Below, in pieces: positions 1-6,164 of a stretch of DNA of 9,531 nt; the first letter of the stretch is position 1; each line of letters begins with the position of its first letter. The position numbers and the translations under genes are program-made. Location: NCBI GenBank assembly GCA_964348115.1, contig CAYGBY010000154.1:1-9531 (forward strand), in the 5' to 3' direction. The notes under the pieces were generated by a model, which saw nothing but the letters and a program-made list of their open reading frames with translations, was not told where the DNA came from and ran no database searches. The DNA comes from Azophilus sp964348115. GTDB lineage: Bacteria; Pseudomonadota; Gammaproteobacteria; Pseudomonadales; Azotimanducaceae.

Positions 1-588
1 GGAGGAGACGGCGAAGGGGAAGGCGGCGAGGGCCTCGTCGAGGAGCCGCCTTGCGCTGCGGGCCGCGGCCTGCGAACGGACGCGGGAGACCATGAGCTTC
101 GTGGCCGGGCGGATGGCGCGGAACGCCTTGAGGGCCTTGCCGTCGCGGGAGTGGGTCATGTGGTCGATCCGCACCGGTTCGCCCGGCGATCCGGCCCTGG
201 CGCCGCACCTCCAGCGCCGCGCCCAGTTGTTGAAGAAGCGCCGCCGTCTGGGCCTCAGGCGCCCTTCGCAGAGCGACGCGCGGCGGATCGCGCCGCGCGC
301 AAGGGCGCGCTCGATGATCCGCCCGACGGTGGACACGCCCAGGCGGGAGCCCTTGCGCGCCGGCATGGCGTGGATTCGCGCCTTGCCCGTGAAGGGGTAT
401 TTGCGCCGGCGCAGCGTGCGGCGGCTGAGGCCGGCGTGCCTGAGCGCCGCCGCGCCGGCGCAGCCGTTGGCCCGGAGACCGTCGTATTCGTTCAACTTCC
501 TGAGGCGCTCGGCCGCGGCGGGCGGAAGCGGGGCCTCATCGACGGCGAAACTGCGGTGCGATTTGATCCGCATGGACTCAATGTTCAT
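1..588 (-). CDS. IS481/rve-type DDE transposase, N-terminal part (cut by window edge)
   Basis: The minus strand is open for 196 codons from the ATG at 588-586 to the left window edge, so the C-terminal part lies outside. The first about 65 residues form an Arg-rich DNA-binding region with a helix-turn-helix look (AALRHAGLSRRTLRRRKY). A linker follows, and then the start of an integrase-core domain: the block GEPVRIDHMTHSRDGKALK holds the first catalytic Asp (residue about 142), and AFRAIRPATKLMVSRVRS is the typical second strand of the rve fold. This pattern is that of IS481-like transposases, in which the next segment would carry the second Asp and the Glu. AGGAG (minus strand, 601-597) sits 8 nt before the ATG. 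The coding is extremely rich in Arg, Ala and GC compared with genes to the right. There is no stop or frameshift in the visible part. Family assignment is from memory of the motif layout. Whether the element is intact cannot be seen. Confidence 0.8.
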   Translation of the reverse strand, partial: MNIESMRIKSHRSFAVDEAPLPPAAAERLRKLNEYDGLRANGCAGAAALRHAGLSRRTLRRRKYPFTGKARIHAMPARKGSRLGVSTVGRIIERALARGAIRRASLCEGRLRPRRRRFFNNWARRWRCGARAGSPGEPVRIDHMTHSRDGKALKAFRAIRPATKLMVSRVRSQAAARSARRLLDEALAAFPFAVSS

Positions 589-598
589 GGATCGGTCT

Positions 599-628
599 CC
601 TTTCAGTGGGTTTGTCGTTCACTGAAGG
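599..628 (-). promoter_or_regulatory. Stem-loop overlapping the transposase ribosome binding site
   Basis: On the minus strand CCTTCAGTG (628-620) can pair with CACTGAAAGG (608-599), with one bulged A and an 11-nt loop. The inner 7 bp (TTCAGTG/CACTGAA) are perfect. The 3' arm takes in the AAGG of the Shine-Dalgarno sequence at 603-597. If folded in the transcript it would partly hide the ribosome binding site of the transposase. Such sequestering stem-loops are known to hold down transposase translation in other insertion sequences. Here the function is inferred from the pairing alone. Confidence 0.4.
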
Positions 629-695
629 CTACCCGATCCGGCGCCGGGGCGGGGGCTTCCCAGCCTCGGCGCCGCTCTCCCGGTCACCGCCGGGG

Positions 696-723
696 GTGTG
701 CCAAATGTGTCTGAGCTACAACA
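696..723 (-). repeat. Candidate terminal inverted repeat of the insertion element
   Basis: Read on the minus strand, the segment starts with TGTTGTAGCTCAGACACA and runs on into TTTGGCACAC. It lies about 110 to 135 nt upstream of the transposase start. IS481-family ends begin with TGT, and the spacing fits the upstream end of such an element. The matching end lies beyond the left edge, so the repeat cannot be confirmed, and a target duplication cannot be checked. The exact end (TGT at 723 or at 720) is also open. Confidence 0.3.
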
Positions 724-789
724 GTTCTGGCGCAGGATAATCCGCCGGGAATCCCGAATCCTATAGCGGCCCTTCTTCGCGGGCGTTCG

Positions 790-806
790 CCCCAAGGTCC
801 TTGGGG
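790..806. repeat. Perfect 17-bp palindrome (8-bp arms around one T)
   Basis: CCCCAAGG, then T, then CCTTGGGG. As RNA this gives a 7-bp GC-rich hairpin with a GTC loop. There is no T-run after it on either strand, so it is not a classical intrinsic terminator. As DNA it could be an operator. It lies in the gene-free stretch between the mobile element and the tRNA-like sequence. No function can be assigned. Confidence 0.45.
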
Positions 807-863
807 AGAGCGAGAAGAAACGGCGGGGCGATCTCGTGCGGTTGACTTCCTTTCCGATAGGGC

Positions 864-946
864 TAGGCTATGGCCAAGTGGCCGAAGGCGCTCCCCTTAC
901 CAAGGAAGCATGGGGCGACTTATTGGGTTCGAACCCCTCTTCGCCA
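864..946 (+). pseudogene. Degenerate tRNA-Ser-like sequence
   Basis: The 5' part, TGGCCAAGTGGCCGAAGGC at 871-889, is very close to the conserved tRNA-Ser positions 8-26 (typical form TGGCCGAGTGGTCGAAGGC). A long variable-arm-like segment (about 910-924) follows, then a T-arm with GGGTTCGAACCCC (924-936) and a terminal GCCA (943-946). Decay is visible. The anticodon stem keeps only about two Watson-Crick pairs and its loop TTACCAA would present ACC, which is not a serine anticodon. The T-stem has only three pairs. The 3' acceptor strand is about 4 nt short, and the 5' flank does not pair with it. Several defects look like C-to-T or G-to-A changes. A TTGACT hexamer at 842-847 resembles a -35 box, but no good -10 follows. 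It could be a dead tRNA gene, an integration-site relic, or a structured leader of the next gene. Chance resemblance is not excluded. Confidence 0.4.
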
Positions 947-982
947 AATTTTCTGCGTATCGCCTTAGCTATGGAGCAAACC

Positions 983-1591
983 ATGTTGACCCTGCATTTC
1001 GCCCCCAATTCCCGAGCCGGCCGCATTGTCTGGCTGCTTGAGGAGCTGCGCCTCGACTACAACCTAAACCGCATGGACTTCCATCCCAAAGACCTGAAAT
1101 CCAGCGAACACCGCTCCCGCCATCCATTGGGACGGGTGCCAGTGCTCGATGATGGGGACGTGCGTCTCTACGAGTCTGGCGCCATTGTGGAATACGTCAT
1201 CGCCCGGCACACCGACGGGGCTTTGAAACCGGCGGTGGAGTCCCCCCTCTATCCAGCCTATCTACAGTGGTTCCACTATTGCGAAGGCATGGTCATGCCC
1301 CCGGTCAACACCATTGTGGTGCAGACCATCCTGTTGCCCCCGGAGCGGCGGAACGCTGAGGCCTTGGGCCAAGCGCAACGGTTGCTGACCAAGGCGCTTG
1401 CCCCGGTGGATGAGCAGCTGGAGGGCAAGGACTACCTCATCGGGAACTTCTCCGGGGCGGACATCATGCTCGGACACGCCTGTTTCATGAGCCGGCGCTT
1501 AGGCTGCGTCACCGACGAGATGGGCCATTTGCTCGCCTACATCGACCGGATCGCCGCCCGCCCGGCTTTCCAAAAGGCGATGAACGCTTGA
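983..1591 (+). CDS. Glutathione S-transferase family protein
   Basis: 202 residues, the usual length of a bacterial cytosolic GST. The N-terminal thioredoxin-fold half shows FAPNSRAGRIVWLLEEL (6-22), where Ser10 is in the usual place for the glutathione-activating residue. It continues with the cis-proline motif GRVPVL (50-55) and the glutathione gamma-glutamyl-binding ES pair in YESGAIVEYV (63-72). The C-terminal half is all-helical, with the conserved N-capping box near YLIGNFSGADIML (151-163). The reaction would be glutathione conjugation or glutathione-dependent isomerisation or reduction of an unknown substrate in the cytosol. I chose the ATG at 983 because GGAG (973-976) lies 6 nt before it and the fold begins immediately. 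The frame stays open upstream to a GTG at 836, but that extension would read through the tRNA-like sequence and has no family match that I recognise. The next gene starts 60 nt downstream on the same strand. Confidence 0.88.
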   Translation: MLTLHFAPNSRAGRIVWLLEELRLDYNLNRMDFHPKDLKSSEHRSRHPLGRVPVLDDGDVRLYESGAIVEYVIARHTDGALKPAVESPLYPAYLQWFHYCEGMVMPPVNTIVVQTILLPPERRNAEALGQAQRLLTKALAPVDEQLEGKDYLIGNFSGADIMLGHACFMSRRLGCVTDEMGHLLAYIDRIAARPAFQKAMNA

Positions 1592-1651
1592 GTTCGCCAC
1601 TTCGCCCAGCCAAGACCTGTTGAAACCGTCTAGGTTGGTTTGGTCAGCGTC

Positions 1652-2746
1652 ATGACCACGCAGTCGCTGCCGCAAATGCCCGAAGGCCTGACGCCGGAGT
1701 GGCTGTCCGGCATCCTTCAGGACGCTGGAGCGTTGCCCGAGGGCGTTCGAGTGGCGGAAGCTCGGCGCAGCAAGCTCGGCGAAGGAACCGGAATGATGTC
1801 CGATCTGCGCCGACTGCATTTGCGCTATGACCAAGCGGCGCCGCAGGCGCCGGCCAGCCTAATCGCCAAGTACCCCTCTGAGAACCCCACCAACCGGGCG
1901 GTGGCTAGGCGCTATAACGTCTACGAGCGCGAGGTGCGCTATTTCAAGGAGGTCGACTCGCTCACCACGGCCAAGGCGCCTGCCGCTTACTGCGCACAGA
2001 TCGAGGACGACAACTTCATCCTCCTAATGGAGGATTTGGGCGACTACCGGGTCGGCGACCAAACCATCGGCGCCACCTTGGCGGACTCGCAAGCCGCGGT
2101 AGACGCCCTAGCCCGCCTGCATGCGCCCTTCTGGCGCAACGCGGACCGCCTTGACTGGGTGCCGCATGTGGCGAACAGCTACCACGCCGCCAACATGCAA
2201 ACCTTGGCGGAGGGCGGCTGGGACAACATGGCGTCCACCTTCGCGGATTTCCTGCCGGCCCCCATTGCGGCCATGAAAGCCGACTTCCTGAACGCCTTGC
2301 CCAACCTGCAGCAGCGCATGGACAGGCCGCCCATCACCTTCGTGCATGGCGATTTCCGCATGGCCAACCTGCTGTACGCCACCGCCCCGCAACACCACCC
2401 CCTGGTCATTCTGGATTGGCAAGGCCCGCTGCTGGCCCGGGGCCTATTCGATGTGGCGCTGTTCCTGGGCCAAAGCACGCAGACGGCAGTGCGCCGCCAA
2501 CACGAGCGCGCGCTGCTGAAAAGATACCTGCAGGGCCTGGAGGCGCTAGGCGTGGCCTACCCCTTCGCCGAGGCCTGGGAGCACTACCGCATCGCCTTGC
2601 TGCATGGCTGGAGCTATGCCGCCGTGGTCTCCGGCGCCCTGGATGGCAGCGACCCGCGCGCCTTCGCCTGGATGAGCCAAATGATCGCCCGCCAAGCCGC
2701 CGCCACGGCGGATCTGGAGCTGCGCCGCCTGCTCAACGACTACTGA
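1652..2746 (+). CDS. Aminoglycoside-phosphotransferase-fold small-molecule kinase
   Basis: 364 residues with the APH/ecdysteroid-kinase-like layout. The nucleotide loop region is about LGEGTGMMSDLRRL (42-55), a probable ATP-contacting Lys73 lies in LIAKYPSE, and the hinge is ILLMEDLGDY (123-132). The catalytic Brenner motif is HGDFRMAN (232-239, Asp234 and Asn239) and the metal-binding Asp255 is in ILDWQGP. All key residues are present, so an active ATP-dependent kinase is expected. Family members phosphorylate small hydroxylated compounds. Bacterial homologues next to acyl-CoA genes are often linked to hydroxyacyl or steroid-like catabolism, and true antibiotic resistance is less likely for this subgroup. 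The ATG at 1652 is preferred over an in-frame TTG at 1640. No strong ribosome binding site precedes either, so the start is moderately sure. The gene lies between the GST and the enoyl-CoA hydratase, all on the same strand. The substrate is unknown. Confidence 0.85.
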   Translation: MTTQSLPQMPEGLTPEWLSGILQDAGALPEGVRVAEARRSKLGEGTGMMSDLRRLHLRYDQAAPQAPASLIAKYPSENPTNRAVARRYNVYEREVRYFKEVDSLTTAKAPAAYCAQIEDDNFILLMEDLGDYRVGDQTIGATLADSQAAVDALARLHAPFWRNADRLDWVPHVANSYHAANMQTLAEGGWDNMASTFADFLPAPIAAMKADFLNALPNLQQRMDRPPITFVHGDFRMANLLYATAPQHHPLVILDWQGPLLARGLFDVALFLGQSTQTAVRRQHERALLKRYLQGLEALGVAYPFAEAWEHYRIALLHGWSYAAVVSGALDGSDPRAFAWMSQMIARQAAATADLELRRLLNDY

Positions 2747-2922
2747 ACCGCCACGATCCAGCGCCGGCCCTTTCCCCAGCCAGCCCGCATACTTGGGAAT
2801 TTCCACCACTTGGGAGGCGAACGGGATGCGCTTCGGGCTGATTGACGCAAAGGGGATCACCGCCAACGATTGCAAAAGCTCGCCAAGCTGCCGGCCCCAG
2901 CAGTTCAGCACGTTTAGCGGGT

Positions 2923-2951
2923 TTGGTGGGGACGGCAAGTTCTGCCAGAAT
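2923..2951 (+). promoter_or_regulatory. Weak sigma70-like promoter candidate before the crotonase gene
   Basis: TTGGTG (2923-2928) and CAGAAT (2946-2951) are separated by 17 nt, with 3 of 6 and 4 of 6 consensus bases. It would start transcripts about 28 nt before the crotonase ATG. The 240-bp gap 2747-2986 otherwise holds no gene I can support. The match is weak, and the crotonase gene may simply be read from further upstream. Confidence 0.2.
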
Positions 2952-2986
2952 GGGCGCCCGCATCACAGCTTGACTGGAGACTTTGC

Positions 2987-3784
2987 ATGGCAGTCGTCGA
3001 CTATGAGCGACAGGGGCATGTGGCCCTGATCACCCTCAACCGCCCGCGGGCGCGCAACGCCATCAGTCCCGAAGTGGCTGTGCGGCTGGCTGAAGCTTGG
3101 CATCAGGTGCGCGATGATGACGAGGTGCGCGTCGCCGTGCTAACCGGCACCGGCGCCTCGTTCTGCGCCGGGGCGGACCTAGGGCAGCTAATCCCCCTGA
3201 TTTCCGGCGCCCGCAAGCCGGACAACGAATGGGACGAAAAGATCCTGGCCAACCCGCGCCTCACCGCTGAAGCGCTTCTGCGCAACTTCGACCCGGAAAA
3301 GCCCGTCATCGCCGCCATCAACGGGCACGCCATCGCCGGCGGCATGGAGATCGTCCAAGGCACGGACATTCGCGTGGCCGCGCCGGCCGCCAAGTTCGGG
3401 GTGCAGGAAGTGAAATGGGCCATCTTTCCCGCTGGCGGCTCCACCGTGCGCATGCCTATGCAGATGCCCTTCGCCAAGGCCATGGAACTGCTGCTGACCG
3501 GGGATCTGATGACGGCCGAGCAGGCGCTCAGCTTCGGCTTCCTGAACTACCTGTGCGATGACCCGGTGGCCAAGGCCATGTCGATCGCGGAAAAGATCGC
3601 CGCCAACGGCCCGCTGGCGGTGCGCGCCATCCGCGCCTCGGCCCGGGCCTGTCTGGGCGTGCCGGAGAAGGACGCCCTCAGAATCGAGTCCAAACTGTCC
3701 GGGCCTGTGTTCCAAACCCAAGACGCCCGCGAAGGTCCACGGGCCTTCATGGAGAAGCGCAAGCCCAACTACCAAGGGCGCTGA
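2987..3784 (+). CDS. Enoyl-CoA hydratase (crotonase family)
   Basis: 265 residues, the normal length. It carries ALITLNRPRARNAIS (13-27), the first oxyanion-hole block SFCAGADL (58-65), and the second block INGHAIAGGMEIV (111-123). Glu121 (in GGME) and Glu141 (in FGVQE) are exactly 20 residues apart, as are the two catalytic glutamates Glu144 and Glu164 of rat enoyl-CoA hydratase. Both acid/base residues are therefore kept, and hydration of a 2-enoyl-CoA is the most likely reaction, in beta-oxidation or a related acyl-CoA route in the cytosol. AMELLLTGDLMTAEQALSFG (161-180) is the usual helix after the active site. GGAG (2976-2979) lies 7 nt before the ATG. The site-2 protease gene starts 12 nt after the stop, so the two are probably co-transcribed. 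Substrate chain length cannot be told from sequence. Other crotonase-fold activities remain possible. Confidence 0.9.
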   Translation: MAVVDYERQGHVALITLNRPRARNAISPEVAVRLAEAWHQVRDDDEVRVAVLTGTGASFCAGADLGQLIPLISGARKPDNEWDEKILANPRLTAEALLRNFDPEKPVIAAINGHAIAGGMEIVQGTDIRVAAPAAKFGVQEVKWAIFPAGGSTVRMPMQMPFAKAMELLLTGDLMTAEQALSFGFLNYLCDDPVAKAMSIAEKIAANGPLAVRAIRASARACLGVPEKDALRIESKLSGPVFQTQDAREGPRAFMEKRKPNYQGR

Positions 3785-3796
3785 CCCGGAGCCGCC

Positions 3797-4429
3797 ATGC
3801 TCAATCTGCTGACCAACGGCCAGTACGCGGTCTTTGTGCTGCTGCTGATCGCCTTGGTGGTCTCATTGTCTTTCCACGAGTTCGGCCACGCCATTGTCGC
3901 CAAGTGGCATGGAGACGACACCGCCGAACGGGCTGGCCGGTTGACCATCAACCCCTTGGCCCACATAGACCCGTTGGGGCTGCTGATGGTGGTGGTCGTG
4001 GGTTTCGGCTACGCCAAGCCGGTGCCAACGGACCCGCGCAGGTTCAGGTCTCCCAGGGCGGACCTTTGGGTGGCCGCCGCTGGCCCGCTGATGAACCTGC
4101 TGCTGGCCCTGGTCACCTGGAATCTCTATCTCAGCCTGCGCGCCGCCGGATGGAGCAACTCCGGCGGCGAGCTTTTCTTCACTGTGCTGGCGCAGATCAA
4201 CCTTCTGCTGATGGTCTTCAATCTCATTCCGTTGGGGCCGCTGGACGGGCACTACATCCTGCCCCACTTCCTGCCCCGCCATCTGGCCCAACGCTACAGG
4301 CACTTCAACGCCCGCTACGGCACCGGTGTTTTTTTGGCGCTTATCGTGCTGGGCATTGTCGGCTTGCCCATATTCCGCTATCTGTTCGAATTCTCCGTGA
4401 TGTTGCTTGGCTGGATCACCTTTGTGTGA
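3797..4429 (+). CDS. Minimal site-2 protease (M50 family) membrane metalloprotease
   Basis: 210 residues, mostly hydrophobic. The first membrane helix (about 11-35) carries the zinc motif HEFGH (27-31: His27, Glu28, His31). A second hydrophobic stretch (about 58-72) is followed by the AAAGPLMNLLLAL segment (93-105). A further helix carries FNLIPLGPLDGHYI (141-154), in which Asp150 is the third zinc ligand. A last hydrophobic segment lies at about 177-205. There is no PDZ or CBS domain, so this is the short form of the family. It would cleave membrane-embedded substrates such as anti-sigma factors or signal-peptide remnants in the inner membrane. The substrate is unknown and no sigma/anti-sigma pair is in the window. 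GGAG (3788-3791) is 5 nt before the ATG. The gene starts 12 nt after the crotonase stop, which implies shared transcription. All zinc ligands are present. Confidence 0.9.
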   Translation: MLNLLTNGQYAVFVLLLIALVVSLSFHEFGHAIVAKWHGDDTAERAGRLTINPLAHIDPLGLLMVVVVGFGYAKPVPTDPRRFRSPRADLWVAAAGPLMNLLLALVTWNLYLSLRAAGWSNSGGELFFTVLAQINLLLMVFNLIPLGPLDGHYILPHFLPRHLAQRYRHFNARYGTGVFLALIVLGIVGLPIFRYLFEFSVMLLGWITFV

Positions 4430-4522
4430 GCGCTGGGGGAAACGGCGGTTAAAAAAGGCGCCTGCAGCAATCATTGTGGAAAGGGCGTATCATCAAGGCA
4501 TCAACAGGGAGGCATCTTCGCC

Positions 4523-5110
4523 ATGTTTGAGAAGCGCAACGCTTTAGGGCCAAAAGCGGAAAGTAATGCAAAAGCTGCGGCGCACCGCCCATCTTCCTCC
4601 GCCGCCAAGGGGTCGCGCTCATCTCCGGGCCATACCGCGCTGGTCGGCGCCCAAATCACCATCACCGGAGACATAACCGGCAAGGAGGACCTGATCATTG
4701 AAGGACAGGTGAAAGGCGCCATTGTTCTGCCGAACCATGTGGTGTCCGTAGGCCAATCGGGCACCGTCAACGCGGACATCACCGCCTCCAAAGTGTTTAT
4801 CGACGGCCGCGTACAAGGGGACATCGTGGGCATGGAGCAGGTTGCGCTCACTGCCAACGGCTGGGTGCGGGGCAACATCACCGCGCCTAGGGTGAAGCTT
4901 GAGGACGGCGCCAAGTTCAAAGGCAGCATAGATATGGATCCAACCGATGCCGCCACGCATCAGGCCGCCACCCCCCAAGCCAAGGCATCCCCCACAAGCG
5001 GACGGCAAAGCCCCAAGGCGGCGTCGGGCCAGCTACCCACCGCCCAGGGCGGCGCCGTCGCCAATGCACCCGGAAGCCCGCCGCGAACCAAGAAGGGCGG
5101 CGGCGCCTAA
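4523..5110 (+). CDS. Bactofilin (polymer-forming cytoskeletal protein)
   Basis: 195 residues. The N-terminal tail (1-38) is Ala/Ser/Lys-rich and probably disordered. The core (about 40-138) is a run of short beta-helix repeats of the bactofilin (DUF583) type: GAQITITGDITGKEDLIIEG, VKGAIV, VGQSGTVNADITA, VFIDGRVQGDI, ANGWVRGNITA, LEDGAKFKGSIDM. The C-terminal tail (about 140-195) is rich in Pro, Ala, Ser, Gly and Lys and probably flexible. Bactofilins self-assemble into nucleotide-free filaments at the inner face of the cytoplasmic membrane and position cell-wall enzymes, stalk or polar structures. AGGGAGG (4506-4512) precedes the ATG by 10 nt. The 93-bp upstream gap contains an A-run (4451-4456), but I saw no convincing promoter. 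The tails are where partner binding would be expected. The gene's own promoter and partner are unknown. Confidence 0.92.
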   Translation: MFEKRNALGPKAESNAKAAAHRPSSSAAKGSRSSPGHTALVGAQITITGDITGKEDLIIEGQVKGAIVLPNHVVSVGQSGTVNADITASKVFIDGRVQGDIVGMEQVALTANGWVRGNITAPRVKLEDGAKFKGSIDMDPTDAATHQAATPQAKASPTSGRQSPKAASGQLPTAQGGAVANAPGSPPRTKKGGGA

Positions 5111-5237
5111 CCCGCAACTGGCGCCAAGATCCAAGGAACGCACGGCCAGTGCAGTTTGCGCCAGGAGCTTTTTCCGGTTCTACAGCCAATGCGGAAAATG
5201 AACTGCTTTCGAACGCCCAAACTAAGGGGTTGACGCC

Positions 5238-5888
5238 ATGTGGGGAATGACAGACAAAAGGGCGTCTACAGTTGACCCGCCAAGCGCCAGTGTTGAGCGG
5301 GACACGCCAGTGATCGAGTCCAGCACACTGCTGCCCTTGATGTTTGCGCCACTTGATCCGCTGCAGCGGGCGGCTATCTTGGATGTGGGTCCCGCCACAC
5401 CGCAAACCCTAGCCTTCTGCAGCAGCCTGAAGTGCCGGCTGCACATCGCCGACCTGCACAACAGCTCCATCGTCGAGGATCAGTACAGCCTCGACCAGGA
5501 CGCGCTAGCCAACTACTTCACCAAGGCCCTGTTCATGATCGATGGGCCCCTCGATATCTGCCTGCTGTGGGACTTCCCCAACCGCTTGACGGTGGCCACC
5601 CTGAAAGCCTTCAACAGCGTCCTAAGCCGCTTCATCAAGCCGACAACCCTCGCTCACGCCTTTTGCTCGGTGAAGCGGGTGCAGCCGCTGATGCAGCACC
5701 GGTACGCCGTTCTGAAGGCGAACCAAATACTGCGCCGCATCGACCCCGACTTGAAGCCAGCTGCCCATCCCCACACTCAAAAGGAGCTGGAGAACGCCTT
5801 GGGCGCTTTTCAGGTGGAGCGGGGCGCACTGCGCGTGGGCGGCCGGGTGGAGGTGACGCTGCATCCCAACCGGCACGAGCCCCGCTAG
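5238..5888 (+). CDS. Uncharacterised protein with a methyltransferase-like motif
   Basis: 216 residues, family not recognised with certainty. The segment AAILDVGPATPQTLAF (45-60) looks like the beta1/loop (motif I) of a Rossmann-type SAM-dependent methyltransferase, but the glycine-rich loop is altered: GPATP instead of GxGxG. Then follow HIADLHN (69-75) with an acidic residue where the SAM ribose would bind, a DICLLWDFPNRL segment (106-117) resembling motif IV, and a helix LKAFNSVLSRFIKPTTLAHAF (122-142) resembling the region after it. No signal peptide or membrane helix is visible. It may be an atypical or inactive methyltransferase-like domain. AAGGGG (5224-5229) sits 8 nt before the ATG at 5238. 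A second ATG at 5247 lacks proper spacing. It lies 127 bp after the bactofilin on the same strand, so a shared role in envelope or cell shape is possible but is inference only. Confidence 0.7.
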   Translation: MWGMTDKRASTVDPPSASVERDTPVIESSTLLPLMFAPLDPLQRAAILDVGPATPQTLAFCSSLKCRLHIADLHNSSIVEDQYSLDQDALANYFTKALFMIDGPLDICLLWDFPNRLTVATLKAFNSVLSRFIKPTTLAHAFCSVKRVQPLMQHRYAVLKANQILRRIDPDLKPAAHPHTQKELENALGAFQVERGALRVGGRVEVTLHPNRHEPR

Positions 5889-5900
5889 AGTGTTTTCTGA

Positions 5901-5917
5901 TCTGACCAGCGGTCAGA
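5901..5917. terminator. Hairpin between convergent genes, possible weak terminator
   Basis: TCTGACC, loop AGC, GGTCAGA: a perfect 7-bp stem 12 nt after the stop of the methyltransferase-like gene. TTTT lies before it (5893-5896) on the plus strand, so neither strand has the expected T-run directly after the stem. The position between converging genes suggests transcript 3' end formation, but it is not a canonical intrinsic terminator. Confidence 0.3.
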
Positions 5918-5978
5918 ACGCCAACACCCAAGAATCCTGTACCCACGAAGGGCCCGCTACGAAGAAGGGGAAGATCAA

Positions 5979-6164
5979 ATGGATGCAACGCTGGCTTGCA
6001 TGGAAGTGCCCTCTTCCCTGCACGTCAGCACACTAGCACGGAGATTGCATCATGGCTACCGCTCGGCGGGCCGATCAAGCGGCCGCGCTGGCCAAGCTGC
6101 GTCGCCAGCTAAGGTAGCCGAATACGCAGATCACAAGGTAGCCCACAAACAGCAGGGTGTATAG
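5979..6164 (+). CDS. Possible small ORF in the convergent gap (doubtful)
   Basis: 61 codons starting with MDATLACMEVPSS, preceded by GGGG (5967-5970) at good spacing (8 nt). The last about 90 bases lie antisense to the end of the PnuC-family gene, where the translation (Arg/Ser/Ala/Gly-rich) looks like a shadow. No domain, signal or membrane segment is seen. A second start in another frame (ATG 6051, with GGAG at 6041-6044) would give only 21 residues. It is listed because it is the only ribosome-binding-site-supported ORF in the 186-bp gap. It is probably not a conserved gene. Confidence 0.15.
   Translation: MDATLACMEVPSSLHVSTLARRLHHGYRSAGRSSGRAGQAASPAKVAEYADHKVAHKQQGV

Noticed and set aside
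92..714. Two plus-strand ORFs at the left edge
   Set aside because: They are Arg/Pro/Ala-rich shadows of the minus-strand transposase, which shows real family motifs and a ribosome binding site.
836..982. N-terminal extension of the GST gene from a GTG at 836
   Set aside because: It would translate through the tRNA-like sequence. The ATG at 983 has GGAG at 6 nt and matches the family's usual N-terminus.
1640..1651. TTG start for the APH-fold kinase
   Set aside because: It adds only four residues and has no ribosome binding site. The ATG at 1652 is the simpler choice.
2546..2966. Minus-strand ORFs covering the gap before the crotonase gene
   Set aside because: They overlap the kinase gene by up to 200 bp, have no ribosome binding site and match no family that I recognise.
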